Source: a bacterium (GTDB lineage Bacteria; Elusimicrobiota; Elusimicrobia; UBA1565; UBA9628). From it: a stretch of 64,000 bases of DNA. Below are positions 9,949-17,184 of this stretch, one piece after another. Location: NCBI GenBank assembly GCA_021822495.1, contig JAKAQO010000001.1, forward strand, positions 124,001-188,000, read 5' to 3'. Under the pieces are notes generated by a model. The model did not search any database, had not been told where the DNA came from, and saw only the letters and a program-made list of their open reading frames with translations. The translations under genes and the position numbers were made by a program. Positions within the stretch are counted from its first letter, which is position 1, and each line of letters begins with the position of its first letter.

Positions 9949-10094
9949 AAAGGTTGCGAGTAGGATTAGATAAGATGAATGCCTTAATCCATCAAACTCC
10001 TGGAGAAGATTTAAACGCGTGTATTTCTCCCCAACCTGCTTTGACTGGGGATATTCTGCCACAGGAAAATGCCATCGTTCCTAGTCAGACTAAA
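9949..10094 (+). pseudogene. Integrase 3'-end remnant (copy A)
   Basis: This stretch is about 90% identical to the last 145 bp of the tyrosine recombinase gene at 12990-13135. Both encode RVGLDKM, then DALIQQT/NALIHQT, and ISPQPALTGDILPQENAIVP. The rest of the integrase is missing; the preceding 140 bp (9809-9948) show no gene. It marks an older unit of the same element family, whose cargo slot now holds hicBA. Confidence 0.8.
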
Positions 10095-10118
10095 AATGTA
10101 GAGAGCCTAAAGGCAGAG

Positions 10119-10352
10119 TTAGAGTTTACGGCGTAGGCGCGCGTATTCTTCCAGAGACAAATCAATGTCCCTAAGGATGGCGCGAATGAGCCCACGGCCT
10201 AAATCCTCGCCTTTGTGAAATGGGACAACCGTCGCGCGTCCATCGGGATGATGAAAATAGGCATGACTGCCTTTTTGACGGATGAGAGCGAAGCCCAAAT
10301 GGTTGAGAATTTTTCCCATCTGGGACGCCGAGATAATCGGCAACTTGCTCAC
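10119..10352 (-). CDS. hicA: HicA-type mRNA interferase toxin
   Basis: Toxin of a type II HicAB system, a small dsRNA-binding-fold ribonuclease that cleaves mRNA. The 77-aa protein starts MSKLPIISASQMGKILNHLG, typical of YcfA/HicA, and has the catalytic histidine in GSHAYF followed by HHPDGRATVVPFHKGEDLG. The start is GTG, overlapping the hicB stop as GTGA. It sits in the cargo slot of an integrative unit, directly after an integrase remnant and in the opposite orientation. Confidence 0.92.
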   Translation of the reverse strand: MSKLPIISASQMGKILNHLGFALIRQKGSHAYFHHPDGRATVVPFHKGEDLGRGLIRAILRDIDLSLEEYARLRRKL

Positions 10353-10567
10353 GCGGCTATTTGAACCTGATGCACCCCGACAAAAGTATTCTGAGAAACT
10401 TGGCTTTTATCGGCCTCAAGACATACCTTGATGGCTTCTTTCAGTCGTTTGTCAAGTTCGCTTAAGGTTCTGGCTTGGGTATGGCAACCTTTGATGTCTG
10501 GAACGATGCCGACATACCAACCATCCTCGTCTTGTTCGATAATGATGGGGAAAGTGTATTTTTTCAT
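10349..10567 (-). CDS. hicB: HicB-type antitoxin
   Basis: Antitoxin partner of HicA; 72 aa with the degenerate RNase-H-like HicB fold (FPIIIEQDEDGWYVGIVPDIKGC, then TLSELDKRLKEAIKVCLE). The short form lacks a C-terminal HTH or RHH domain. I use ATG 10567 instead of the in-frame GTG at 10585. An extended -10 (TGTTAAACT, box at 10576-10581) lies 8 nt before that ATG, which suggests a leaderless message. Gene order antitoxin-toxin with a 4-bp overlap. Confidence 0.9.
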   Translation of the reverse strand: MKKYTFPIIIEQDEDGWYVGIVPDIKGCHTQARTLSELDKRLKEAIKVCLEADKSQVSQNTFVGVHQVQIAA

Positions 10568-10616
10568 ACAACCATAGTTTAACACGATCTATCGGCTTCC
10601 GCAAGAGCCTTGAAAA

Positions 10617-10872
10617 TGTTTGTCAAGAACCTTTAGAAATGTCCTGCATTTAACAAGTACGCCCCTCAAACTCCTGGAGAAGATTTAAACGCGCTCAATT
10701 CCTCGCGGCCTTTTGCCCCAGTTTGCCTGAGTTTGCCAGAGAGATATCCCGATAGAATTAGCCACCCATTAGCCACCGCGCAGGTTTTTTTAAATTCGCA
10801 AAATAGCGAAAATGCTTTGTAGAATAAGCGGAGCGGGCCTGTAGTTCAACGGATAGAGCGCGTGGCTTCGAA
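10617..10872 (+). repeat. Element right-end repeat, copy A, with tRNA-Arg 5' half
   Basis: 256 bp that recur with small indels at 13648-13886. It holds a reverse-strand TTGACA (10621-10626), a 22-27-nt fragment of the integrase 3' end (around 10670-10693, CTCCTGGAGAAG core), the motif ATTAGCCACC twice, and the 5' half of tRNA-Arg. Similarity stops immediately after TTCGAA of the anticodon loop at 10872, which marks the recombination point. The rest of the 466-bp gap to the DUF3800 gene (10873-11051) holds no gene that I can see. Confidence 0.85.
10835..10872 (+). pseudogene. Truncated tRNA-Arg(TCG) 5' half (attachment site remnant)
   Basis: The 38 bases match positions 1-38 of the intact tRNA-Arg at 13849-13920, ending in the anticodon loop. 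What follows cannot complete the cloverleaf. This is the expected left junction of a tyrosine-recombinase element that crossed over in the anticodon loop and restored the gene with its own 5' half on the other side. Confidence 0.85.
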
Positions 10873-11051
10873 GGACTCCAACCTGTATTTCTCAAGATTT
10901 CTTTCATTGATTCTCATCGGAAAAATGAAGATTAAAAGTTGTCTGAGTTTGCTGCGTTTATCCCGAGTTTGTCCCAAATTGGACACCCCCTAACCACCGA
11001 GTTCATCAAAAATAGGAATCTTATGATTAGGGCAAATTGATAGAATGACGG

Positions 11052-11918
11052 TTGTCAAGAAAGCCTATGGCCTATTTTTTGTTTATCGATGAATCTGGAC
11101 AAGATCAACAGGAGTCGCCTTGTGAAGTTCTAGCCGGAATTGCTCTGAGGGATAAAACGCTGTGGCCTTTCATAAAAAGGGTCCACGAAACCGAGGAAAA
11201 CTGTTTTGGAACGCGCTATTCCAAAGACTCCCGCGAACTTAAAGGAACTAAACTCTTAAAAACAAAAGTTTTAAAATTGGCTAAGAGTCGTCCAAATTAT
11301 CCTGAAAGCGAGAGGCGTGGGTTGGCCAAAGAGGCGCTCCAAAACGGGGCAGGAGCGACTCCAGCCCAATACATCGCCTTGGCCCAAAGTAAAATCGAAT
11401 TTACACGCAAGATTATTTTTCTTTGTCAAGAATTTAAATGCGTTCTTTTCGCCTCATTAGTCCCCCAAAATACTCCGAGACCGGAAGATGGCGATTTCTT
11501 GCGAAAGGACTATTCCTATTTATTTGAAAGATTTTTTTATTTCTTGGATGAAAAACGCGAATCGCGAGGATCTGGAGCGATTGTTTTTGATGAGTTGGAG
11601 AAATCTAGAAGTCATGTCCTGATAGCTCAGATGGACCGATATTTTAAGCGCACGCGAAAAGGTCGCGATCGTTCGACTCTTGTGATTCCTGAACCTTTCT
11701 TCGTGCACAGCGATCTCAACACCGGCATTCAGATCGCCGATATAGCGGCTTACCTTCTTAGTTGGGGTTACTACTCACCTAATAAGGGCACGCAACCCAA
11801 ACGCCCGGAGCTAATGGAATTGGCCAATGATCTCAGGAAATTGACCTATCAATCCCCAGGAAAGCCGTCTGGACTCAAGGTCATAAAAGATTTGCGGTCT
11901 TCCAGTGGGGAGAAATAA
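11052..11918 (+). CDS. DUF3800 domain protein
   Basis: A 288-aa protein of the DUF3800 family, often found in mobile and defence contexts; biochemical role unknown. Conserved acidic motifs are FIDESG near the N-terminus, IVFDELEKS in the middle and IQIADIAAYLL near the C-terminus, an arrangement that could form a metal site (inference). The start is uncertain. TTG at 11052 follows an extended -10 (TGATAGAAT, 11041-11046) by 5 nt, the same spacing as other likely leaderless starts here; ATG at 11067 would give MAYFLFIDESG. It is the main left-hand cargo of the tRNA-Arg element. A second, distant DUF3800 gene lies at 51716-52426. Confidence 0.85.
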   Translation: MSRKPMAYFLFIDESGQDQQESPCEVLAGIALRDKTLWPFIKRVHETEENCFGTRYSKDSRELKGTKLLKTKVLKLAKSRPNYPESERRGLAKEALQNGAGATPAQYIALAQSKIEFTRKIIFLCQEFKCVLFASLVPQNTPRPEDGDFLRKDYSYLFERFFYFLDEKRESRGSGAIVFDELEKSRSHVLIAQMDRYFKRTRKGRDRSTLVIPEPFFVHSDLNTGIQIADIAAYLLSWGYYSPNKGTQPKRPELMELANDLRKLTYQSPGKPSGLKVIKDLRSSSGEK

Positions 11919-11948
11919 AAAAGGCAATGCGGCTTTCGCCGCAAAGCC
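11917..11948 (-). terminator. Terminator for the CopG-type antitoxin transcript
   Basis: On the reverse strand GGC-TTT-GCGGC-GAAA-GCCGC-ATT-GCC forms a two-part stem with a GAAA loop followed by six T residues, a Rho-independent terminator. It sits at the end of the DUF3800 gene and would stop transcription coming from the antitoxin gene. The remaining 177 bp up to that gene hold no feature I can support. Confidence 0.75.
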
Positions 11949-12125
11949 TCCAGTATTATGGTAGCACCTCTCAATTAATTTGTCAATATTTGAGCTGATT
12001 TTTTAGAAAAAATCGGCTTTATTACTGAAAATTAGACCGCGTTATTTTGTTTGCGATAATGGCTCTTAAAGCAAACATCCACGGAAGCCTTAATAAAACC
12101 TGCATCATTTCGCTTCTCAAGCCTT

Positions 12126-12374
12126 CTAATACTCATCCACATGCTCATGGATGATGATTTTGAGCATGGTCTGATACCCTATTCCGCGTCCCCCGGCCTT
12201 AGCCTTTAATTTTTCTATCAAGACCGGATCAAGCATGATGGAAGTCGGCATTTGACGGATTTTGGGCCGAAGGACAACAGCAGATTTCCCACGTTTTAGG
12301 TCTTCGCCCAAATCGCGCTTCTCGAATTCCTCAAGTTGCTTATCTTTATGAATGATTTTCGATAACCGTTTCAT
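12126..12374 (-). CDS. CopG-type antitoxin, apparently orphan
   Basis: An 82-aa protein whose second half (PTSIMLDPVLIEKLKAKAGG, then RGIGYQTMLKIIIHEHV) matches the ribbon-helix-helix CopG_antitoxin/BrnA-like family; the first half is the charged toxin-binding part. A GGAGG site precedes the ATG. In such loci the toxin (BrnT-like) normally lies immediately upstream. Here that position is occupied by the truncated integrase gene on the opposite strand, and no toxin is seen, so the antitoxin seems to have lost its partner. It may act as an anti-addiction factor or be a leftover. Confidence 0.8.
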   Translation of the reverse strand: MKRLSKIIHKDKQLEEFEKRDLGEDLKRGKSAVVLRPKIRQMPTSIMLDPVLIEKLKAKAGGRGIGYQTMLKIIIHEHVDEY

Positions 12375-12437
12375 AAAACCTCCGTTAACGAACGTCTTAA
12401 GGTCTGTTCCCCCTCATCAGCTAATCGTTGGCTCTCG

Positions 12438-13160
12438 GTGATTAAATCTGTCATTAACCGCGCTCGTGACTGGGATGATTTTAATGGAAACAATCCCGCT
12501 TCCAAGGTGAAGCGCAGTCCCAATAATGCTTCCCGCACCCGCTACTTAAACAGCGAAGAAATCCGCCTTTTTCTTGAAAATTGTGACACTCGCCTTAAAC
12601 CCCTGATTATCTGTGCTCTGTTGACAGGAATGAGGCGAGGAGAGATATTGGGAATCAAGTGGGATGATATTGATTGGGGACAATCCCTTATTTTTCTTCC
12701 CAAGACTAAATCCGGTCAACCCCGCTGGATACCGCTATCACCCCTTTTACGGGATTTGCTATCACGTTTGCCCAGAGATTCGGAGCGGGTCTTTCCTCTT
12801 TGCATGATCACCTTCCGAAGATTGTTTGATAGAGCCCGGAATGCTTCAGGACTTCCCCCCTTTCGGTTTCATGACCTAAGAAGAACTTTCGCCACGCACT
12901 ATCACTCAAAAACCTACGACCTCGATAATACGCGGCGAATTCTGGGACATTCAACGCTTCTTATGACGCAAAGATATCTAGGTTTTCAAGCTGAAAGGTT
13001 GCGCGTGGGGTTAGATAAGATGGACGCCTTAATCCAACAAACTTCTAGAGAAGACTTAAATGCGCGTATTTCTCCACAACCTGCTTTGACTGGGGATATT
13101 CTGCCACAGGAAAACGCCATCGTTCCTAGTCAGGGGTATGCCTCGGGTTTGTCCAAATAA
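12438..13160 (+). CDS. Tyrosine recombinase/integrase, N-terminally truncated
   Basis: Catalytic domain of a phage-type integrase. All active-site residues are visible: Arg in TGMRRGEIL, Lys in TKSGQPR, HxxR in FHDLRRTF, His in LGHSTL and Tyr in MTQRYLGF. The frame is open from 12366 and encodes the end of the core-binding domain (PSSANRWLSVIKSVINRA). Roughly the first 80-150 residues are missing, and the only start inside the frame is GTG 12438 without a ribosome-binding site. The break coincides with the divergent CopG antitoxin gene. Its last 145 bp are duplicated at 9949-10094. Probably inactive for integration, but the catalytic core is undamaged. Confidence 0.88.
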   Translation: MIKSVINRARDWDDFNGNNPASKVKRSPNNASRTRYLNSEEIRLFLENCDTRLKPLIICALLTGMRRGEILGIKWDDIDWGQSLIFLPKTKSGQPRWIPLSPLLRDLLSRLPRDSERVFPLCMITFRRLFDRARNASGLPPFRFHDLRRTFATHYHSKTYDLDNTRRILGHSTLLMTQRYLGFQAERLRVGLDKMDALIQQTSREDLNARISPQPALTGDILPQENAIVPSQGYASGLSK

Positions 13161-13176
13161 AAGCTCCATTTTTTGG

Positions 13177-13614
13177 TTATTCTCCATTAGAAGGATGAGC
13201 GATTTCTTGATAGATAGTCTTCTCAACCTCCTCAAAATTCTTTTCTCTTTGCTCCGGTGAAACCTGTTGAGGCTCTTGGCCTGAAGAATCTTCCTTTTCT
13301 TTAGAAAGGAAATCGAGAGCACGCTGACGCATTTCTCTAGTCATTCTGGCGAGTTCTATATCTTCCTTTAGCATAATATTTTCTCTTTTCAATCTTGCAA
13401 ACTTCAATTTCAAAGCATGATTCCGTGCCCTTAAGGCAACATTTTCAGCCTTGTATTTTTCTATTCTTAAGTCTAAATTTAAATAGGTGATGCAACCCCA
13501 TCCCAGAATAATAAACATAACGATTTCCGCTAAATACCATTTCTTCTTCTTTTCCCATTGCCACCAATCCCGGTTCCAAGGGCGAAACCCGCGTCGCAAG
13601 TCAGACTCATTCAT
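13177..13614 (-). CDS. Small single-pass membrane coiled-coil protein (cargo)
   Basis: A 145-aa protein I do not recognise. Residues 1-25 are basic and Trp-rich, about 28-46 form one transmembrane helix (LAEIVMFIILGWGCITYL), and 50-105 form a coiled coil; the tail is acidic. The layout resembles FtsB/FtsL-type division proteins, but no family signature supports that. GGGAG precedes the ATG and a TTGACA/TCTAAT promoter lies upstream, with its -35 inside the element right-end repeat. It occupies the same slot and orientation as hicBA in the neighbouring unit. Confidence 0.65.
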   Translation of the reverse strand: MNESDLRRGFRPWNRDWWQWEKKKKWYLAEIVMFIILGWGCITYLNLDLRIEKYKAENVALRARNHALKLKFARLKRENIMLKEDIELARMTREMRQRALDFLSKEKEDSSGQEPQQVSPEQREKNFEEVEKTIYQEIAHPSNGE

Positions 13615-13627
13615 ATCAATCTCCCAG

Positions 13628-13657
13628 ATTAGACCAGTCCAGTAAGTTGTTTGTCAA
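13628..13657 (-). promoter_or_regulatory. Cargo promoter with -35 in the element end
   Basis: Reverse strand has TTGACA (13652-13657) and TCTAAT (13628-13633) with an 18-nt spacer, directed into the 13177-13614 gene. The TTGACA is conserved in the copy-A repeat (10621-10626), so the element end appears to supply a promoter half to whatever lies in the cargo slot. Confidence 0.55.
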
Positions 13658-13886
13658 GGACTTTTAGAAATGTCCTGCATTTAACAAGTATGCCCCACCT
13701 GGAGAAGATTTAAACGCGCTCAATTCCTCGCGGCCTATTGCCCCAGTTTGCCTGAGTTTGTCAGAGAGATATCCCGATAGAATTAGCCACCACGAAGGTT
13801 TTTTTAAATTCGCAAAAGAGCGAAAATGCTTTGTAGAATAAGCGTAACGGGCCTGTAGTTCAACGGATAGAGCGCGTGGCTTCGAA
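13648..13886 (+). repeat. Element right-end repeat, copy B, with tRNA-Arg 5' half
   Basis: Second copy of the repeat described at 10617-10872, shorter by 17 bp through two small indels. It ends inside the intact tRNA-Arg at the anticodon-loop core TTCGAA. It too contains a fragment of the integrase 3' end (ACCTGGAGAAG at about 13688). The whole stretch between the cargo gene and the tRNA is this repeat; no gene lies in it. Confidence 0.85.
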
Positions 13887-13920
13887 CCACGAGATCCGGG
13901 TTCGATTCCTGGCGGGCCCA
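13849..13920 (+). tRNA. tRNA-Arg (anticodon TCG)
   Basis: Complete cloverleaf: acceptor GGGCCTG/CGGGCCC with discriminator A; D stem GTTC/GAGC; anticodon stem CGTGG/CCACG with loop CTTCGAA (anticodon TCG, Arg CGA and related codons); T stem CCGGG/CCTGG with loop TTCGATT. CCA is not encoded. It is the attachment target of the integrative elements to its left, which donated its present 5' half. Confidence 0.95.
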
Positions 13921-13935
13921 AATGACTCAACTTAA

Positions 13936-15402
13936 TTAGTTTAAGAAAAAAAATCCCAGCATCTTTTTGAACGCGGATTTTTCTTCTTGATTTAAAAAGC
14001 CGGTCAGGCAGAGACCCGCGGGGAAAGAGACGAGGAAAAAAATCCGCAACCCCAAATGCCCTTCTCCCACCCCAACCCCCAAAAGTTTGGCCGCAATCAA
14101 AATAGCGGCGACTAAACCCGACAGATGTAAAAGCCTTTTCCATTCATATGGAATTGGATAAAGCCGACGACCTAAAAGAAAAAGAAACGCGGCCATCGCG
14201 GCGTAGGCCGCTAAGGTCGCAAAAGCCGCGCCCATCATGCCCCAGCGGGGAATCCACAATAAATTGGTTCCCACATTCACCAGCGCCCCCAAGGCCGCGG
14301 CATAGGCCACGTATTCGCTTTTTTCCGCTAAAGTAACTGGCGCCAAGAAATTAATATAAATCCCGTCAAAGAGATATCCCAAGGTCACGACCGGAACCAA
14401 GGACAACCCCGCCCAATAGGCGGAGGGAATGAGGGACTTCCCGCCAAAGACGCGCGGCATGACCAGATAAGCGATAAAGAATGTAATCCCCAAAAAAATA
14501 ATAGACGCCCCGGCAACGAAATAAGTCAAAATTCGGGCGAACAAACTTCGCGAATTGGGGTTTGCCGCTCTTTGGAGAAAAAATGGCCGCCAAGCCGAAT
14601 CGAACATATTGACGACCATCATCATGAAAATGCCCAGACGGTAATTGGCCTGATAAATTCCCACCGTCCTATCATTAGTCATGAACTTGAGGATAGGGCG
14701 ATCAATGACCTGAACCATCATCGCCGAGAGCCCCGCCGGCAAAAGCGGAAGCCCAAAACGCAAAAGCTTCATCCAGATATCGCCTGAAAATTTAATCCGC
14801 AATTCAGACCAGGAGAAAGGAAAAATCAAAATGAAGGTTAAAACGGAAGAAATAAGCCCAGCCCAAAAAACGCCTTCAATTCCTTTTTTCAGAGTCACCA
14901 GGAAAATATAGCTAAGAACGATATTAAGGGCGATATTGACGATTTTAAGCCCGGCGTAAAGGCCCGCGCGGTGATTCATTCTCAAGCGCGCAAACGGGGT
15001 CAAGGCTAAGGCGTCGAAAGCCAATATCCCAGCGGAAATTAAAATAAGACGCCGATCGGGAATTTGAATGAGACTTGAAATCCAGACCGATTTTCCAAAA
15101 AGAAAAGCGGAAAAGAAAAGACTCGTTATTAAGACCGACCAAAAAGCCGTCGAGAAAACCTCGGCCCCGTTTAATTTTTCATCGGTCTTATAATAGCGCA
15201 TAAACGCGAAAGAAATCCCGTAGCCATAAAGAACGTTGAGAAAAGCTAAATATGAAAACAAGGTCGCGACAACGCCGTAATCCGCCGGAGACAAAGCGTG
15301 CGTGTAGAGAGGCAAGAGAAAAAAGTTGAGAAGCCGCCCCATGACAGTGGACAAACCGTAGATCAAGGTCTCCCGGCTTAAGGCCTTTAATTCTTTCAGC
15401 AC
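13936..15402 (-). CDS. Polysaccharide flippase (MOP superfamily, Wzx-like)
   Basis: A 488-aa inner-membrane protein with about 14 predicted membrane spans, of the oligosaccharidyl-lipid/polysaccharide exporter family. The N-terminus (LSRETLIYGLSTVMGRLLNFFLLPLYTH split over the first helix) and PADYGVVATLFSYLAFLNVL are characteristic of Wzx/RfbX-type flippases, which move lipid-linked glycans across the membrane. No glycan-biosynthesis cluster surrounds it, so its substrate is open. Its 3' end lies 16 bp from tRNA-Arg on the opposite strand. Confidence 0.88.
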   Translation of the reverse strand: MLKELKALSRETLIYGLSTVMGRLLNFFLLPLYTHALSPADYGVVATLFSYLAFLNVLYGYGISFAFMRYYKTDEKLNGAEVFSTAFWSVLITSLFFSAFLFGKSVWISSLIQIPDRRLILISAGILAFDALALTPFARLRMNHRAGLYAGLKIVNIALNIVLSYIFLVTLKKGIEGVFWAGLISSVLTFILIFPFSWSELRIKFSGDIWMKLLRFGLPLLPAGLSAMMVQVIDRPILKFMTNDRTVGIYQANYRLGIFMMMVVNMFDSAWRPFFLQRAANPNSRSLFARILTYFVAGASIIFLGITFFIAYLVMPRVFGGKSLIPSAYWAGLSLVPVVTLGYLFDGIYINFLAPVTLAEKSEYVAYAAALGALVNVGTNLLWIPRWGMMGAAFATLAAYAAMAAFLFLLGRRLYPIPYEWKRLLHLSGLVAAILIAAKLLGVGVGEGHLGLRIFFLVSFPAGLCLTGFLNQEEKSAFKKMLGFFFLN

Positions 15403-15507
15403 TTTTGGATTTTAGCAAAAGGGGGGCTTGACGCAGAGGCGGTATTTGAGCAAAGATATGAGGACGCAAATAAAAACTAGCACAAATTAGACGAATAAGG
15501 ACAAACC

Positions 15508-16356
15508 ATGAAAAAAACATACGCGCTTGTTTCAAGCCTTCTCATCGGAAGCCTTTCACTCCCCGCTTTCTCCGGCGTCTTTAGTTCTCAACCTTCGGAT
15601 AAGGAAATCGAGGACGTGCTCAAAGCCCATCCGGATCTCATCTTGAATGTTTTGCGCGATCATAAGTCCGAGCTCTATGACATCGTCAGCCAGGCCTTCC
15701 AGGAAGAACAAGTCAAACGCGAAAAAGACGCGGAGGCTCAAGAAAAAAAAGAAGAAGACGAAGCTTTTAAACATCCCTATCAACCCGTCATCGACAAAAA
15801 TACGATGATTCGCGGAAACAAAAATGCGAAATATACGCTCGTTGAGTATTCCGATTTTCAGTGTCCCTATTGCGGCCGTGCTTTTCCCACGGTTCAAGCG
15901 CTAAGAAAAAAATATGGGTCGCAAATGTGCTTTATCTATAAAAATATGCCGCTTCCCATGCACCCGCAATCCATGCCGGCAGCCGAATATTTCGAGGCCG
16001 TCGCCCTTCAATCCCGCAAAAAGGCTTGGCTCTTTAACGACAAGATGTATGAGAACCAATCGCGACTCGGACCAGCTTTTTACAAGCAGACGATTAAAGA
16101 ACTGGGCCTCAACGTCAAGCAAGCGGAAAAAGACGCCAAATCCAAACGCGTCCAAGACATCATTCAAGCCGAGATCAAGGAAGCGGAAAAATTCGGCTTT
16201 ACCGGCACCCCTGGGTTTCTTTTAAACGGAATTCCCGTTCGCGGCGCTTACCCCGAGGAAAAATTTATTTCCATTATCGACCGCCTCAATCACAAAGGCG
16301 AGAAACCAACGTCCGCGAAGAAAACCGCCGCCACGACGGCTAAAACGCGGAATTAA
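15508..16356 (+). CDS. Secreted DsbA-like thiol oxidoreductase
   Basis: A 282-aa periplasmic thioredoxin-fold protein of the DsbA/Thioredoxin_4 type. It has a signal peptide (about residues 1-22, ending LPAFSG), a charged helical segment rich in Glu/Lys (about 45-90), the redox motif CPYC at about 119-122, and the cis-Pro loop GFTGTPGFLLNG near 230. The C-terminus is Lys/Thr/Ala-rich. AAGGA precedes the ATG. Possibly a disulfide oxidase or isomerase for secreted proteins; no DsbB is visible nearby. It ends convergently with the next gene, overlapping 4 bp at the stop codons. Confidence 0.88.
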   Translation: MKKTYALVSSLLIGSLSLPAFSGVFSSQPSDKEIEDVLKAHPDLILNVLRDHKSELYDIVSQAFQEEQVKREKDAEAQEKKEEDEAFKHPYQPVIDKNTMIRGNKNAKYTLVEYSDFQCPYCGRAFPTVQALRKKYGSQMCFIYKNMPLPMHPQSMPAAEYFEAVALQSRKKAWLFNDKMYENQSRLGPAFYKQTIKELGLNVKQAEKDAKSKRVQDIIQAEIKEAEKFGFTGTPGFLLNGIPVRGAYPEEKFISIIDRLNHKGEKPTSAKKTAATTAKTRN

Positions 16357-16961
16357 TTTTTAACGCCGCACAACAAGGCGTAGTGATAGGGAAAGTTCTG
16401 TTTTTTGGAAACAGAAAATCCAAAGTTCTGGACGCGCGCAAGTCCTTCTTCAGGCGAATAAACATGATCGCGGGGCGGCCCGACCGGGCGTTCAATAGCG
16501 GAACTCCAATCCACGAAAAGAACCTGCCCCGAAGGCTTAAGAAGGGCTTTAATTTCCGCCATCGCCCCATCTCCTAATTCGTGAAGAACGTTTAAAGCCA
16601 AAATGCGATCTATAGTTCCTTTAAGCCTTAAATAACCCTCGTCTTTTGACCAGAAGGAACTTAGGTTTTTGAGCGGGTTCCGGGAATAGTTTTCAGCAAA
16701 AAACTCGAGCATCTTTTTTTGCTCGTCTACCCCAATCACCCGAATATCCGGACGCAAGGCGGCCATTTCGATGGCATAAAGCCCCGTTCCCGCTCCAAAA
16801 TCGACCAAAACCCCTTGAGGCGGAACATCCAGAAGGGAAATGAGTTCTTTGGGCGGTAAATAATCAAAACGCGCGCGGTCGTTTAAGCCCGCGGCGCGCT
16901 CCGGATTAAAACGTTCCGGCTGGCGAGCTCCGTGCCTATCGTGTTCCACGCTATTTTCCAA
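16353..16961 (-). CDS. Class I SAM-dependent methyltransferase
   Basis: A 202-aa methyltransferase with motif I GVLVDFGAGTGLYAIEMA near residue 50, the acidic loop IRVIGVDEQKKM, and a post-motif-I region ILALNVLHELGDGAMAEI. The N-terminal HDRHGARQPERFNPERAAGL is reminiscent of UbiE/arsenite-methyltransferase-like small enzymes, but the substrate cannot be told. It overlaps the DUF2892 gene start region by 11 bp in the same direction, suggesting cotranscription. Confidence 0.85.
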   Translation of the reverse strand: MENSVEHDRHGARQPERFNPERAAGLNDRARFDYLPPKELISLLDVPPQGVLVDFGAGTGLYAIEMAALRPDIRVIGVDEQKKMLEFFAENYSRNPLKNLSSFWSKDEGYLRLKGTIDRILALNVLHELGDGAMAEIKALLKPSGQVLFVDWSSAIERPVGPPRDHVYSPEEGLARVQNFGFSVSKKQNFPYHYALLCGVKN

Positions 16962-17139
16962 GCGTTGAAATCTTGCACACGGTATAAGCCGGGCAATAAC
17001 GGAAAATTCCGGTTAAAACCGGAACAATCCCGATTAGCCCCCACCAGGTTTTAGGCCCCCAGAAAACAAGCGAGATTAAAACCAGCCCCACGATAATTCT
17101 CAAGTAACGATCCCAAGTTCCGACATTGATTTGAATCAT
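16951..17139 (-). CDS. DUF2892 inner-membrane protein (YgaP-like)
   Basis: A 62-aa protein with two transmembrane helices, matching the DUF2892 family (N-terminal NVGTWDRYLRIIVGLVLI, C-terminal CPAYTVCKIST). In YgaP this module anchors a rhodanese domain; here it stands alone and precedes a methyltransferase. The ATG follows AGGAGG. Sulfur or thiol metabolism is sometimes suggested for the family; nothing here proves it. Confidence 0.88.
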   Translation of the reverse strand: MIQINVGTWDRYLRIIVGLVLISLVFWGPKTWWGLIGIVPVLTGIFRYCPAYTVCKISTLGK

Positions 17140-17184
17140 AAGTTCCTCCTCTTATTCTTTAGATACAATATCTCCAAAAAGGAT

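Larger units (their letters stand above)
10873..13886. mobile_element. Small integrative element at tRNA-Arg(TCG)
   Basis: About 3.0 kb bounded by the anticodon-loop core TTCGAA (10867-10872 and 13881-13886). It contains a DUF3800 gene, an orphan CopG-type antitoxin, a tyrosine recombinase lacking its N-terminal domain, a small membrane protein and a copy of the right-end repeat that restores the tRNA. To its left are the remnant integrase, hicBA and another right-end repeat, evidence of an earlier, related insertion at the same site. Mobility today is doubtful because the recombinase is truncated. Confidence 0.75.

Noticed and set aside
9954-10136. Apparent 60-aa forward gene
   Set aside because: It is the decayed 3' end of the integrase duplicated from 12990-13135 and has no start signals of its own.
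13664-14143. 159-aa reverse ORF containing GPPGIEPGSRG
   Set aside because: It reads through the antisense of tRNA-Arg and the end of the flippase gene; such peptides are typical artefacts over tRNA genes.
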